This document shows positions 6,697 to 12,997 of a stretch of 12,997 nt of DNA, piece after piece (position 1 is the first letter of the stretch; each line of letters opens with the position of its first letter). The notes below the pieces were generated by a model. It was not told the DNA's origin. It did not search any database and saw only the letters and a list, made by a program, of their open reading frames with translations. A program made the position numbers and the translations under genes. Source of the stretch: Cyanobacteria bacterium HKST-UBA02 (GTDB taxonomy: Bacteria > Cyanobacteriota > Vampirovibrionia > Obscuribacterales > Obscuribacteraceae); the NCBI GenBank assembly GCA_020431945.1, contig JAGQHH010000356.1, positions 1 to 12,997 of the forward strand, read 5' to 3'.

Positions 6697-7478
6697 TGGT
6701 CGGCTGTCTCGCCCAGGAAGATATAGTGCAGAGTCTTCTTTCCCGGCTTCCGATCACAGATGTAATACCGTGGCTCGTACCTGTCGGACTCTCGGTCAGG
6801 CTTTTCGGCATGGCCCTGACTCCTCGCGCCTTCGCCGAACTCTCCTGGCGGGAGGTCCGGGGTTATGCGCGCTGGATGGGAATCGGCTCTTTTCACTTCG
6901 TGGCCTTCTCCTCTATCGTCATAGCCATAGCCCTGACCCTGCAATGTGTCAATGAGCTCAAAAAATACCAGGCGGAGGACCTGGCTGGTGCTGCCATCTC
7001 CATCGGTCTTCTGCGCGAGCTCGGTCCCCTGACAATCAGCATTGCCTGGTGTGCCCGGGTGACGGCTCTTGTGAGCGAAGAGAGCAGGTCCATGAAAGCA
7101 CACTATTCGAGCGAGCGCGAGTTCGCAGAGGGTTTTGTTTTGCCGCGGTTTCTGGCCGCGCTCATAGTCTCTGTTCCTCTTGGCGCTTACGGACTGCTTT
7201 TTGGATTTGTCACTGCCGGACTTTTCGGTCCCACCATCGGAGTGAGCTCGGTGACCAATTTCGTGGAGTCGGCACGCGCCGCCATCACCGATCGTGACAT
7301 CATCGTCTATTTCACAAAGCTGATTGCCATCAACCCGACAATAGCCATCTTTGCCGGCTGTGCCTGCGGGCTCCTGGCCCAGAGGGGCGACGAGCCGGTG
7401 GCAGCCAATGCCGTGACGGCGACCTTTCTCGCCTGTCTCATGCTCAATCTGGCGATTTCAATTGCAGCGTTCTGGTAA
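6696..7478 (+). CDS. MlaE-family ABC permease (divergent), lipid transport
   Basis: A 260-residue inner-membrane permease of the MlaE/YrbE family, which with an MCE protein and an ATPase moves phospholipid or related lipid between membranes. Family marks: an amphipathic N-terminus, the segment G-A-A-I-S-I-G-L-L-R-E-L-G-P (98-111), 'LPRFLAAL' (149-156), and a C-terminal pair of helices in the usual place. About five membrane helices and the normal family length. The family loop that docks on the ATPase, normally carrying E-Q-[IL]-x-[AS] and about 5 residues longer, is here shortened (128-150) and lacks that motif. I chose ATG 6696 with AAAGG upstream; an in-frame TTG at 6666 would add 10 residues but has no ribosome binding site. 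The MCE gene follows after 9 bp. No ATPase is adjacent. Confidence 0.85.
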   Translation: MVGCLAQEDIVQSLLSRLPITDVIPWLVPVGLSVRLFGMALTPRAFAELSWREVRGYARWMGIGSFHFVAFSSIVIAIALTLQCVNELKKYQAEDLAGAAISIGLLRELGPLTISIAWCARVTALVSEESRSMKAHYSSEREFAEGFVLPRFLAALIVSVPLGAYGLLFGFVTAGLFGPTIGVSSVTNFVESARAAITDRDIIVYFTKLIAINPTIAIFAGCACGLLAQRGDEPVAANAVTATFLACLMLNLAISIAAFW

Positions 7479-7487
7479 GGAGACCCG

Positions 7488-8642
7488 ATGAACCAGGAAG
7501 ACCAACGAAAGAGCTATGACGGTCCCAGTCTCTATGCGGACGGCACCCTGGGGCTGTTCACGGTAGTCGCGGTGATTCTCCTGGTCTGGGGATTCTGCTG
7601 GTTCAAGAGCTATTCGTCTTTGCGAGTGCCCCAGCGGATGAATGTTCTTTTCAAGGAAGTCGCCGGCTTGAACGTCAATGCTGCAGTCTATGTGGACGGG
7701 CTCAGAGTCGGTATAGTCGATGGTCTCAAATGGCAGGGCGAGCACAAGGTACTGGTGGGTATAAGAATCAACTCCCCGGAGATATCGGTGCCCCAGGGCT
7801 CGAAGTTCGTCATTCTCACCAATGGTATCGTCGGTGCCAAATATGTCGATATTCAATTTCCGGATCACGAAGACGGCGCACCGCCGGTGCCACCAATCGG
7901 CGAAGACACGGTCGTCCTCGGCGAAGACCCGGTGCGTCCCGAAATAGCCGTCAACAACATCGCCATCGGTTTGAGCAAGATCGACATGGAGCAGCTGAGC
8001 CATAATTTCGAGTCCGATCGCGCCAGGCTGGTGCTGGCTGCCGACCAGCTCGCCATACTCGGCAAGAAGACCATGCCGGTGGTGGACAAGGCTCTGCCTC
8101 TTGCTGACGAGCTCCTGGGGCTAACCAAGGAAATCCGCAAATTGACCGGGCGGACCAATAAATTCCTGGACAATCCGAAGCTCCCGTCCGACCTCAAAGA
8201 GACTGCCGAGAAAGCGCGTGAGACCATGGACAGTGCCCAGAAAGTAGTGCACGAGGTGAGCACCACCCTCAAAGACGCGAGCTTGAGAAAAGATCTGCTG
8301 GCCACCGTCGATAAGCTAAGCAAGGCAGCCGAGAGCGTGCAGAATTCGGTGGAGCGGATTGAGAGGCTCTCCGGCGACAAAGAATTGCGTGGCGATCTCA
8401 AAGGCATGCTCACCCAGGCCAGGAACACTCTTTCGAAGGTGGACGATATCCTCAACACGCCCGGATTCAAGGGCGATTTGAAAAAGACCCTGGTCCAGGC
8501 TAAAGATGCTGTGGAACACGCCGATCTGGCGGCCAGGCAACTCAATCAAATACTCAACCAGCGTTTTCCGCTGGTAAAGATGATGATCGGCCGTCCAGGC
8601 TATATCGAGGACGGAAAGACTGAGGGAGGAAAGGAAAAATGA
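7488..8642 (+). CDS. MCE-domain (MlaD-like) lipid transport protein with helical repeat tail
   Basis: A 384-residue protein that starts 5 bases after AAGGAG (7477-7482), which overlaps the permease stop. One membrane helix (19-39) anchors it in the inner membrane. A single MCE domain (about 46-125) has the usual marks: V-x-F-K-E-V-A-G-L, V-x-V-D-G-L-R-V-G-I-V and G-A-K-Y-V-D-I. MCE proteins form hexameric rings or tubes that hold lipid in the periplasm. The long C-terminal part (about 160-355) is predicted helical and carries four copies of a unit starting [LF]-x-x-D-L, with the Asp at 235, 269, 303 and 330. Such tails form barrels or needles in the MCE family. It is translated closely with the permease and overlaps the next gene by 4 bp, so these three act together. 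Confidence 0.92.
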   Translation: MNQEDQRKSYDGPSLYADGTLGLFTVVAVILLVWGFCWFKSYSSLRVPQRMNVLFKEVAGLNVNAAVYVDGLRVGIVDGLKWQGEHKVLVGIRINSPEISVPQGSKFVILTNGIVGAKYVDIQFPDHEDGAPPVPPIGEDTVVLGEDPVRPEIAVNNIAIGLSKIDMEQLSHNFESDRARLVLAADQLAILGKKTMPVVDKALPLADELLGLTKEIRKLTGRTNKFLDNPKLPSDLKETAEKARETMDSAQKVVHEVSTTLKDASLRKDLLATVDKLSKAAESVQNSVERIERLSGDKELRGDLKGMLTQARNTLSKVDDILNTPGFKGDLKKTLVQAKDAVEHADLAARQLNQILNQRFPLVKMMIGRPGYIEDGKTEGGKEK

Positions 8643-8929
8643 GAGCTCTGATTCTGGTGTCCCTGGTGACTGTTTCGGCAGCCGGTTTTACTCAAGCAGC
8701 TCTGGCGGAGGAGCAGGCATCCGGCGATGTAACCAGGCTCGAGAAAGAAGTGAAGCTGGCTTATCTGGAAGCCGAGAAAGCCAAGGCTCATGCTGCCCTG
8801 GCCAAGGCGAAGGCCGATAAGGCTGCGGCTGAGGCAGCCAGGGCTAGAGCTCTTGTCGAGAAGTTCAAAGCCACCCGGGAGCTGAAAACCCTGGAGGCTC
8901 TCGAGCAACTACAGAAGTCCGGCAAGTAG
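8639..8929 (+). CDS. Small secreted Ala/Lys/Glu-rich coiled-coil protein
   Basis: The 96-residue product overlaps the MCE gene in ATGA (8639-8642), a sign of translational coupling; the purine-rich GGAGG-AAAGG before it serves as ribosome binding site. It has a signal peptide (hydrophobic 3-20, likely cut after ALA at 23). The rest is one long, highly charged helix (about 30-92) of heptad-like A/L/K/E sequence with repeated 'AKAKA/AEAARA' stretches. No lipobox is visible, so it should be released into the periplasm, where it could pack along the helical tail of the MCE protein or link it to the outer membrane or peptidoglycan. No family recognised; the link with the MCE protein rests on gene order. 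Confidence 0.78.
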   Translation: MRALILVSLVTVSAAGFTQAALAEEQASGDVTRLEKEVKLAYLEAEKAKAHAALAKAKADKAAAEAARARALVEKFKATRELKTLEALEQLQKSGK

Positions 8930-8945
8930 GCTGTAAGGATTTCGG

Positions 8946-10184
8946 TCAGTCAACCAGAAAGAGGGCTTCCTGGCAGAGAACCTCGAGCTTTCCGGACTCG
9001 TTCTGAATTTCGCCTGCCTTGCCCATGATACTGGTGGTGGCTGGCCGATCGCCTTCTATCAGGTCGTAAAGCTGGCTGACATCGCGGTCGATGACAGAGA
9101 CACTGCCGGACCAGGCATTGACCAGTTTGGAATTGCCTTCCGGGAGCTGCTTTTTGAAAAGCTCGCCGGTCTTCTCGAGGTATTCTTCGAAAATCTCGAT
9201 GGTGGCGGCCCGGACAAGCACCGACTGGCGACCGGTCTTGGCCCAAATTGCGGCTCCGGTTCCTTCTTCTTTCGTCTCGATGATATTCAGCGAGTCTTGA
9301 GCCAGGGACCTTGCATTGATCTTGATTTCCACAACGGCTGAACGCACGTCCCGCATCAGCTCTACCGAAAGACGCGCATCCGGCCCGTCGAAGCCGGCTG
9401 CGAGCCTGTCCATCAGCTTCGAGGAGCCGCCGTTGAAGCCCTTGCTCGCCGAGGCGAGCTGATCGACATCCAGGGAGAAGAGTGTATCTTCGATATCGGC
9501 ATCGATTTCCAGGTTTTGAAAATTCACCACCGACAGGAGTTGATCCCCTTCGAAAAGAGCCCATTCCACCGGAAGCTTGGACTTCTTGTCGAGAACGATC
9601 CGCTGGTCCACCAGATTGTCATCGCCGATGACTTCCACCACATAAGAGCTGCCGCGACCGGGATAAGGAAGCGGTGAATTGGAGACCAGGCAAGTATGAT
9701 GGCTGTCGAGCTGGCTTATCGTCTGGCTGAGAAGGCTGCCCAGGTCGGACTCGAGAATGTTGAAGCCGTTGGCGGTTCGCAAGAGCTTGGAGTTCGGGGC
9801 GATACTGATGGTCAGCCCACTGAGCAAACCCCCGGATTTTCCTCTGATCTTGCCGTCTTTCTGGCGCACCACCACCGAGCCTGAGCGCTTGCCGGCATCG
9901 GTGACCTCGAAGCGAACGAGATTGGGCGCTTTGAAATAGAAGCGTCCTTTCTCGGTAACCGGCTTGCTTTTGTTGTAAGCGACGAGCTGGCTTTCGAAGG
10001 AATATTCCTTGAAGGAGCGGATCTTGTTCAGGATATTCTTGAGAAAAGCTTTGCCCTCTGCGGAGTTGGGCTTTCCTTGAAGCATGCTGGTAGGCGGTAT
10101 ATTGATACTGGCCTGACCCGGCGCGATCGTGCATGCCACCCAGACCGCCGGGACGATAAGGCAGGCTAAAATTATTGATCTCAA
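8946..10184 (-). CDS. LolA-like secreted protein with additional C-terminal domain
   Basis: This 412-residue protein starts at TTG 10184, supported by AGGAG 9 bases upstream (complement of 10192-10196). It has a signal peptide (hydrophobic 4-20, likely cut after GQA near 25). Residues about 42-240 have the order of the LolA / outer-membrane lipoprotein-sorting fold: 'FYFKAPNLVRFEV' (82-94), then strands with 'VVRQKDGKIRG', and a later 'LDKKSKLPVEWALFEGDQ' segment (198-215) leading to 'FSLDVDQ'. Such half-barrels bind lipid or lipoprotein acyl chains. The remaining about 170 residues are helical/mixed and match nothing I know. It is the second gene of a minus-strand pair and converges on the MCE operon with a 16-bp gap, so an envelope lipid role is plausible. 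The assignment of the fold is moderate. Confidence 0.8.
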   Translation of the reverse strand: MRSIILACLIVPAVWVACTIAPGQASINIPPTSMLQGKPNSAEGKAFLKNILNKIRSFKEYSFESQLVAYNKSKPVTEKGRFYFKAPNLVRFEVTDAGKRSGSVVVRQKDGKIRGKSGGLLSGLTISIAPNSKLLRTANGFNILESDLGSLLSQTISQLDSHHTCLVSNSPLPYPGRGSSYVVEVIGDDNLVDQRIVLDKKSKLPVEWALFEGDQLLSVVNFQNLEIDADIEDTLFSLDVDQLASASKGFNGGSSKLMDRLAAGFDGPDARLSVELMRDVRSAVVEIKINARSLAQDSLNIIETKEEGTGAAIWAKTGRQSVLVRAATIEIFEEYLEKTGELFKKQLPEGNSKLVNAWSGSVSVIDRDVSQLYDLIEGDRPATTSIMGKAGEIQNESGKLEVLCQEALFLVD

Positions 10185-10253
10185 GGCTCGACTCCTGGTC
10201 TTTTCAGGGCTCAGTATAGGACAGTGCTCTTATCGAGCAACCATTCTCAAGGC

Positions 10254-10790
10254 CTATTTTGCCTTTTCTTTGGGTTTCTTTAGAGTGGCAGGGGTGCCGG
10301 CAGCCTCTTTCTGCTTCTCGCTGGCGGCTTTCGGCTTGGGTGCCGGCTTGTTCGAAGCTTTATAGAAGTCCTGATTGTAAAGAGTGAACTGCTTTTCCAT
10401 GTCATCGAGGTCGGCTTTCGGATATTTGGCGGCGCTCACCTTTTTCTCGATCTCTTTCAGAGCCTCCAGGCGGGCTTTGAACTGCACGCCTTCCTTGTCT
10501 GTAATCCAACCTTTGGCAAGACCCATGTCCAGCTGCTCCTGGAAGTTTTTCAAGCGCTCTTTGTATTTGGGGTTGAAAACGTTGGCGTCTTTGAAGCCTA
10601 CACCGCGGCTGTAAGAGCTGGCGGCGACGCCGGGCTCGCCTTTGTTTTCGACTTTGGTGCTGCTTTCCACCACTACCCGCCGGGAGCTCACCCCGTCATC
10701 GGCGAGGGCCGGGGCAAGCGCCTGGGAGCAGACGAAGCAAGCTAGAAGGGCGCCGGAAGCAGCCTGCAGGGCTGGATATGTGAATTTCAT
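10254..10790 (-). CDS. Small exported helical protein, unknown function
   Basis: I place the start at ATG 10790, 10 bases after GGAGG (complement of 10801-10805). An ATG at 10796 is only 4 bases from that site, and an in-frame TTG at 10814 lies upstream of it and is unlikely. The 178-residue product has a signal peptide (hydrophobic 8-27, likely cut after ALA near 30). A Ser/Val-rich stretch follows, then a helical domain of about 75 residues (about 75-150: 'RLKNFQEQLDMGLAKGWIT', then 'KYPKADLDDMEKQF'). The Ala/Lys/Pro-rich tail is disordered. The helical part, with a G-W-I-[TS] turn, looks like a small conserved module, but I cannot name it. The LolA-like gene follows after 69 bp, in the same direction. 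Confidence 0.75.
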   Translation of the reverse strand: MKFTYPALQAASGALLACFVCSQALAPALADDGVSSRRVVVESSTKVENKGEPGVAASSYSRGVGFKDANVFNPKYKERLKNFQEQLDMGLAKGWITDKEGVQFKARLEALKEIEKKVSAAKYPKADLDDMEKQFTLYNQDFYKASNKPAPKPKAASEKQKEAAGTPATLKKPKEKAK

Positions 10791-10814
10791 AAGCATAAGT
10801 CCTCCGTTCCGCAA

Positions 10815-10842
10815 AGTATAACGTACTGGCTTTGTGTGCTAA
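10815..10842 (-). promoter_or_regulatory. Candidate promoter for the minus-strand exported-protein pair, overlapping a plus-strand -10
   Basis: On the minus strand TTAGCA (complement of 10837-10842) and TATACT (complement of 10815-10820) are 16 bp apart, a fair sigma-70-type match. A start near 10808 would leave a short leader carrying the GGAGG ribosome binding site. On the plus strand TATAAC (10817-10822) overlaps this box and could serve the Lrp-type gene, giving a very short leader. Overlapping boxes would make the two directions compete. Confidence 0.4.
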
Positions 10843-10853
10843 ACTCCACCACC

Positions 10854-11348
10854 ATGAAAGACAAAAAGAAACTGGAAATTCTCGATATTCTCAGCCGGGA
10901 CTCCCGTACCGATGCCGACACGATAGCCACTATGACCGGTCTGTCTGCGGAGCAGGTCAGAGAGGTGATTGCCGATTTCGAGAAAAGGGGCATCATCAAG
11001 CAGTACACCGCCACCATCGACTGGGAGAAAGCCGGTGTCGACAAGATTGTCGCGTATATAGATGTGAAAGTGGTGCCCGCCAGAGAGGTGGGCTTCGACG
11101 CCGTAGCCATGCGGATTGCCCGGCATACAGAGGTGCGCAGCGCTGCTCTGGTCTCCGGCGGCAATGACCTGCGGGTAGTGATCGAGACTACTCATATGAA
11201 CGAGCTGGCTAAATTCATCGCCGAGAAGATCGCCACCATCGACGGCGTAGCCGGTACCAGCACGCATTTTCTCTTGCGTAAATATAAAGACGACTACACT
11301 CTTTTCGAAGAGCCGGAAGTCGACACGCGCCTGGTCGTCACTCCATGA
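10854..11348 (+). CDS. Lrp/AsnC-family transcriptional regulator (AlaR-like)
   Basis: A 164-residue regulator with an N-terminal helix-turn-helix (about 5-50; recognition region 'GLSAEQVREVIADFEKRG') and a C-terminal RAM/AsnC ligand-binding domain (about 64-142) with the S-G-G-N-D-L motif at 101-106. The ending 'THFLLRKYK' followed by 'RLVVTP' resembles Bacillus AlaR (YugG), which controls alanine synthesis, and the gene sits directly before an aminotransferase as alaR does before alaT. It probably senses an amino acid and controls its own operon. The frame extends to a GTG at 10836, but ATG 10854 matches the family N-terminus. Neither has a clear ribosome binding site, so a short or leaderless transcript is possible. 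Confidence 0.9.
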   Translation: MKDKKKLEILDILSRDSRTDADTIATMTGLSAEQVREVIADFEKRGIIKQYTATIDWEKAGVDKIVAYIDVKVVPAREVGFDAVAMRIARHTEVRSAALVSGGNDLRVVIETTHMNELAKFIAEKIATIDGVAGTSTHFLLRKYKDDYTLFEEPEVDTRLVVTP

Positions 11349-11370
11349 AGGCGGAGAGCCGGGCTAGAGA

Positions 11371-12558
11371 ATGAGCGCCGATACAGTGCATGGTCTCAAA
11401 CCCAGGGGTCTCGCCAGACTGGCGAGCGATCTACCTGTCTCGGGTATTCGACGTTTTTTCGATCTGGCAAGCGAGCTGGAGGATGTCGTCTCCCTGGGTG
11501 TCGGTGAGCCGGATTTCTTCACGCCCTGGTCGGTGCGGGAAGCGGCTATCTATGCCATCGAGAGCGGGCAAACCGCTTATACCGCCAATGCCGGCCTGCT
11601 CGAGCTGCGCAGGGAGATCAGCCGCCTGCTCGATCGTCTTTATGAGGTCGCCTACAATCCCGAGACCGAGATAATGCTTACAGTCGGGGTTTCACAGGGA
11701 CTCGATCTGGCCTGTCGGACCCTTCTCGATCCCGGAGACGAGGTCCTGGTGCCGGAGCCCTGTTTCGTTGCTTACAAGCCCTGTGTCACCCTTGCCGGCG
11801 GTGTTCCAGTCGGTATCGGCTGCAGTGCCGAGAACGACTTCCGGGTTACCCTGGCGGATCTCGCCGGGGCGCTTACTCCGAAGACCAAAGCCATTCTTCT
11901 AGGCTATCCCGCCAATCCTACCGGTGCCGCCATGAGTCGGGTAGAGCTGGCGGCCATAGTCGATTTCGCCTGCTCGAAGGGTCTCTATATCATCTCGGAC
12001 GAGATCTACGATCGTCTGGTCTACGATGGCACCGAGCATGTTTGCGTGGCCGGACTGCCCGGTGCCTTTCCCCGCACCATCACTCTGAACGGCTTCTCCA
12101 AAGCTTATTCCATGACCGGCTGGAGGCTCGGCTATGCCTGCGCGCCCCCGGAGATTCTGACAGTGATGAAGAAGATTCATTCTCACACAATGATGTGTGC
12201 TCCCACCGTCAGCCAGAAAGCCGCTATCGAAGCTCTCAAAGGCGCCCAGAAGAATGTTGCCGATATGGTCGCTCAATATGACCGCCGCCGCCGGATCATC
12301 GTCGACGGTCTCAATCAAATGGGTCTCGCCTGTCCCAGCCCCCGGGGCGCCTTCTATGCTTTTCCGAAAGTGGATTCCACCGGACTCTCGTCGGAGGAAT
12401 TCGCCGAGCGACTGCTCCTTTCCGAACGTGTGGCGGTGGTGCCCGGTAGCGTATTCGGTGAAGGTGGCGAAGGTCATATCCGCTGCTCCTACGCCACCAG
12501 TATCCCCAGAATTAAAGAAGCGCTCACGAGAATGCGCCGGTTTTTGACTTCGCTTTGA
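11371..12558 (+). CDS. PLP-dependent class I/II aminotransferase (AlaT-like)
   Basis: A 395-residue fold-type I aminotransferase, of full family length, in the cytoplasm. Visible active-site residues: N182 in 'ANPTG', D210 and Y213 in 'SDEIYD', the PLP-binding Lys244 in 'GFSKAYSMTGWRLGY' with Arg252, and the substrate-carboxylate Arg371 in 'IRCSYA'. It should pass the amino group between an amino acid and a 2-oxo acid. The substrate cannot be read from sequence. The adjacent AlaR-like regulator, 22 bp upstream, favours alanine-pyruvate/glutamate exchange, but aspartate, aromatic or N-acetyl-diaminopimelate aminotransferases have the same motifs. The ribosome binding site is weak (GAGA just before the ATG), fitting coupling to the upstream gene. 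Confidence 0.93.
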   Translation: MSADTVHGLKPRGLARLASDLPVSGIRRFFDLASELEDVVSLGVGEPDFFTPWSVREAAIYAIESGQTAYTANAGLLELRREISRLLDRLYEVAYNPETEIMLTVGVSQGLDLACRTLLDPGDEVLVPEPCFVAYKPCVTLAGGVPVGIGCSAENDFRVTLADLAGALTPKTKAILLGYPANPTGAAMSRVELAAIVDFACSKGLYIISDEIYDRLVYDGTEHVCVAGLPGAFPRTITLNGFSKAYSMTGWRLGYACAPPEILTVMKKIHSHTMMCAPTVSQKAAIEALKGAQKNVADMVAQYDRRRRIIVDGLNQMGLACPSPRGAFYAFPKVDSTGLSSEEFAERLLLSERVAVVPGSVFGEGGEGHIRCSYATSIPRIKEALTRMRRFLTSL

Positions 12559-12571
12559 ATGAGGTAGCCTT

Positions 12572-12850
12572 TTGAAAGACATCCACTGGATTTTCGTATT
12601 CGCGTCTATATTGATCACGCCGTTTCTACCGGCGCTTCTCAAAGCGCGCTGTCCCGGATGCTCCAAACGCAAGCTTCAGTCACTGGACACTTTCAAGGTG
12701 GAAAGCGATGCCGAGGCGAGTGGTTTCACCTATACGGCTCTCTATCGCTGCGGCAATTGCGGCGAGTATTTCAAGAAAGTGAAAAGCGGCGCCATGGAAG
12801 GCTCGAGCCAGGAAGAGCACGATCATCTGAAAGCCTCTACCGTCAACTGA
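12572..12850 (+). CDS. Small membrane-anchored zinc-ribbon protein
   Basis: A 92-residue product starting at TTG 12572, with GAGG (12561-12564) 7 bases upstream; there is no ATG upstream in frame. An N-terminal hydrophobic helix (about 6-24) is followed by two Cys pairs, C27-P-G-C30 and C60-G-N-C63, about 30 residues apart, as in zinc ribbons. The second pair is followed by '[10 protein letters not shown]' and an acidic/His tail. Function unknown: such proteins may bind nucleic acid or other proteins at the membrane. It follows the aminotransferase by 13 bp and may be cotranscribed. Its last 8 bp overlap the end of the convergent ABC-F gene. Confidence 0.75.
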   Translation: MKDIHWIFVFASILITPFLPALLKARCPGCSKRKLQSLDTFKVESDAEASGFTYTALYRCGNCGEYFKKVKSGAMEGSSQEEHDHLKASTVN

Positions 12851-12997
12851 TCGATAAGAATCGATCCGTCCCTATGGCGCTCAGAAAGCGACGGTCGTGG
12901 CTGGTCACCACTATGGCACCCTGGTAGCGCTCCAGTGCCTTTTCCAGCACCTCGACGGTGCCGACATCCAGGTGGTTGGTGGGCTCATCGAGCAGGA
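12843..12997 (-). CDS. ABC-F type ATPase, C-terminal end (partial)
   Basis: The gene enters from the right edge on the minus strand and stops at TGA (12843-12845), leaving 50 C-terminal residues. They contain the Walker B and D-loop signature [10 protein letters not shown], then 'VTSHDRRFL' with the H-loop His. The DEPTNHLD form is typical of ABC-F proteins, cytoplasmic paired ATPases acting on ribosomes (translation factors or antibiotic-resistance proteins), and this is presumably the second ATPase domain. The chain ends about 15 residues after the H-loop, without the C-terminal extension some members carry. Which subfamily it is cannot be said from this fragment. Confidence 0.88.
   Translation of the reverse strand, partial: LLDEPTNHLDVGTVEVLEKALERYQGAIVVTSHDRRFLSAIGTDRFLSIS

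Noticed and set aside
10113..10184. A lipobox in the LolA-like signal peptide (W-V-A-C)
   Set aside because: Trp at -3 does not fit the usual lipobox; a signal peptidase I site after GQA is more likely.
10225..10239. A small hairpin (TGCTC/GAGCA) between the exported-protein and LolA-like genes as a terminator
   Set aside because: The stem is only 5 bp with no T tail in the transcribed direction; read-through to the LolA-like gene is more likely.
10181..10365. A plus-strand open frame (10129-10365) spanning the gap between the two minus-strand genes
   Set aside because: It has no ribosome binding site and mainly mirrors the end of the exported-protein gene and the start of the LolA-like gene, both with good start signals.

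Overview
The window reads as chromosome of a Gram-negative-type bacterium at middling-high GC. Envelope genes support two membranes: an MlaE-family permease, an MCE (MlaD-like) protein, a LolA-like secreted protein and several small exported proteins. The eukaryote-like Ser/Thr kinase with a C-terminal sensor-like region and membrane anchor, the many lineage-specific exported helical proteins and the frequent TTG starts would fit a non-photosynthetic cyanobacterial relative (Melainabacteria/Vampirovibrionia, e.g. Obscuribacterales). That placement is an impression, not proven. No tRNA, rRNA, insertion sequence, phage gene or CRISPR array was seen.

Layout: positions 1-298 hold no supported gene. 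A 299-residue disordered, Gly/Ala/Glu/Gln/Asp/Asn-rich protein (299-1198) follows and ends in a strong intrinsic terminator (1220-1248). A small four-helix membrane protein (1264-1770, minus) is divergent from a Ser/Thr protein kinase (1943-3811). The kinase converges, with a 6-bp gap, on a secreted TPR-matrixin zinc metalloprotease with a proline-rich repeated tail (3818-5518, minus).

A plus-strand cluster follows (5689-8929): two small single-pass membrane proteins, an MlaE-like permease, an MCE-domain protein with a long helical repeat tail, and a small secreted coiled-coil protein overlapping it by 4 bp. This looks like one operon for lipid movement across the envelope. It has no ATPase gene, and the permease loop that normally contacts the ATPase is shortened and altered. 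Facing it on the minus strand is a probable two-gene unit (10790 down to 8946): a small exported helical protein, then a LolA-like protein with an added C-terminal domain.

The right part holds an Lrp/AsnC-family regulator (10854-11348) with a class I/II aminotransferase 22 bp downstream (11371-12558), an arrangement like alaR-alaT of Bacillus. Then come a short membrane-anchored zinc-ribbon protein (12572-12850) and, overlapping it tail to tail, the C-terminal end of an ABC-F type ATPase (minus, cut by the window edge).

The most interesting part is the 5689-10790 envelope region: an MCE transport locus with uncharacterised accessory proteins, two of which share a motif just after their membrane helix. 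The TPR-matrixin protease and the kinase with a PATAN/DUF4388-like region are the next best targets.
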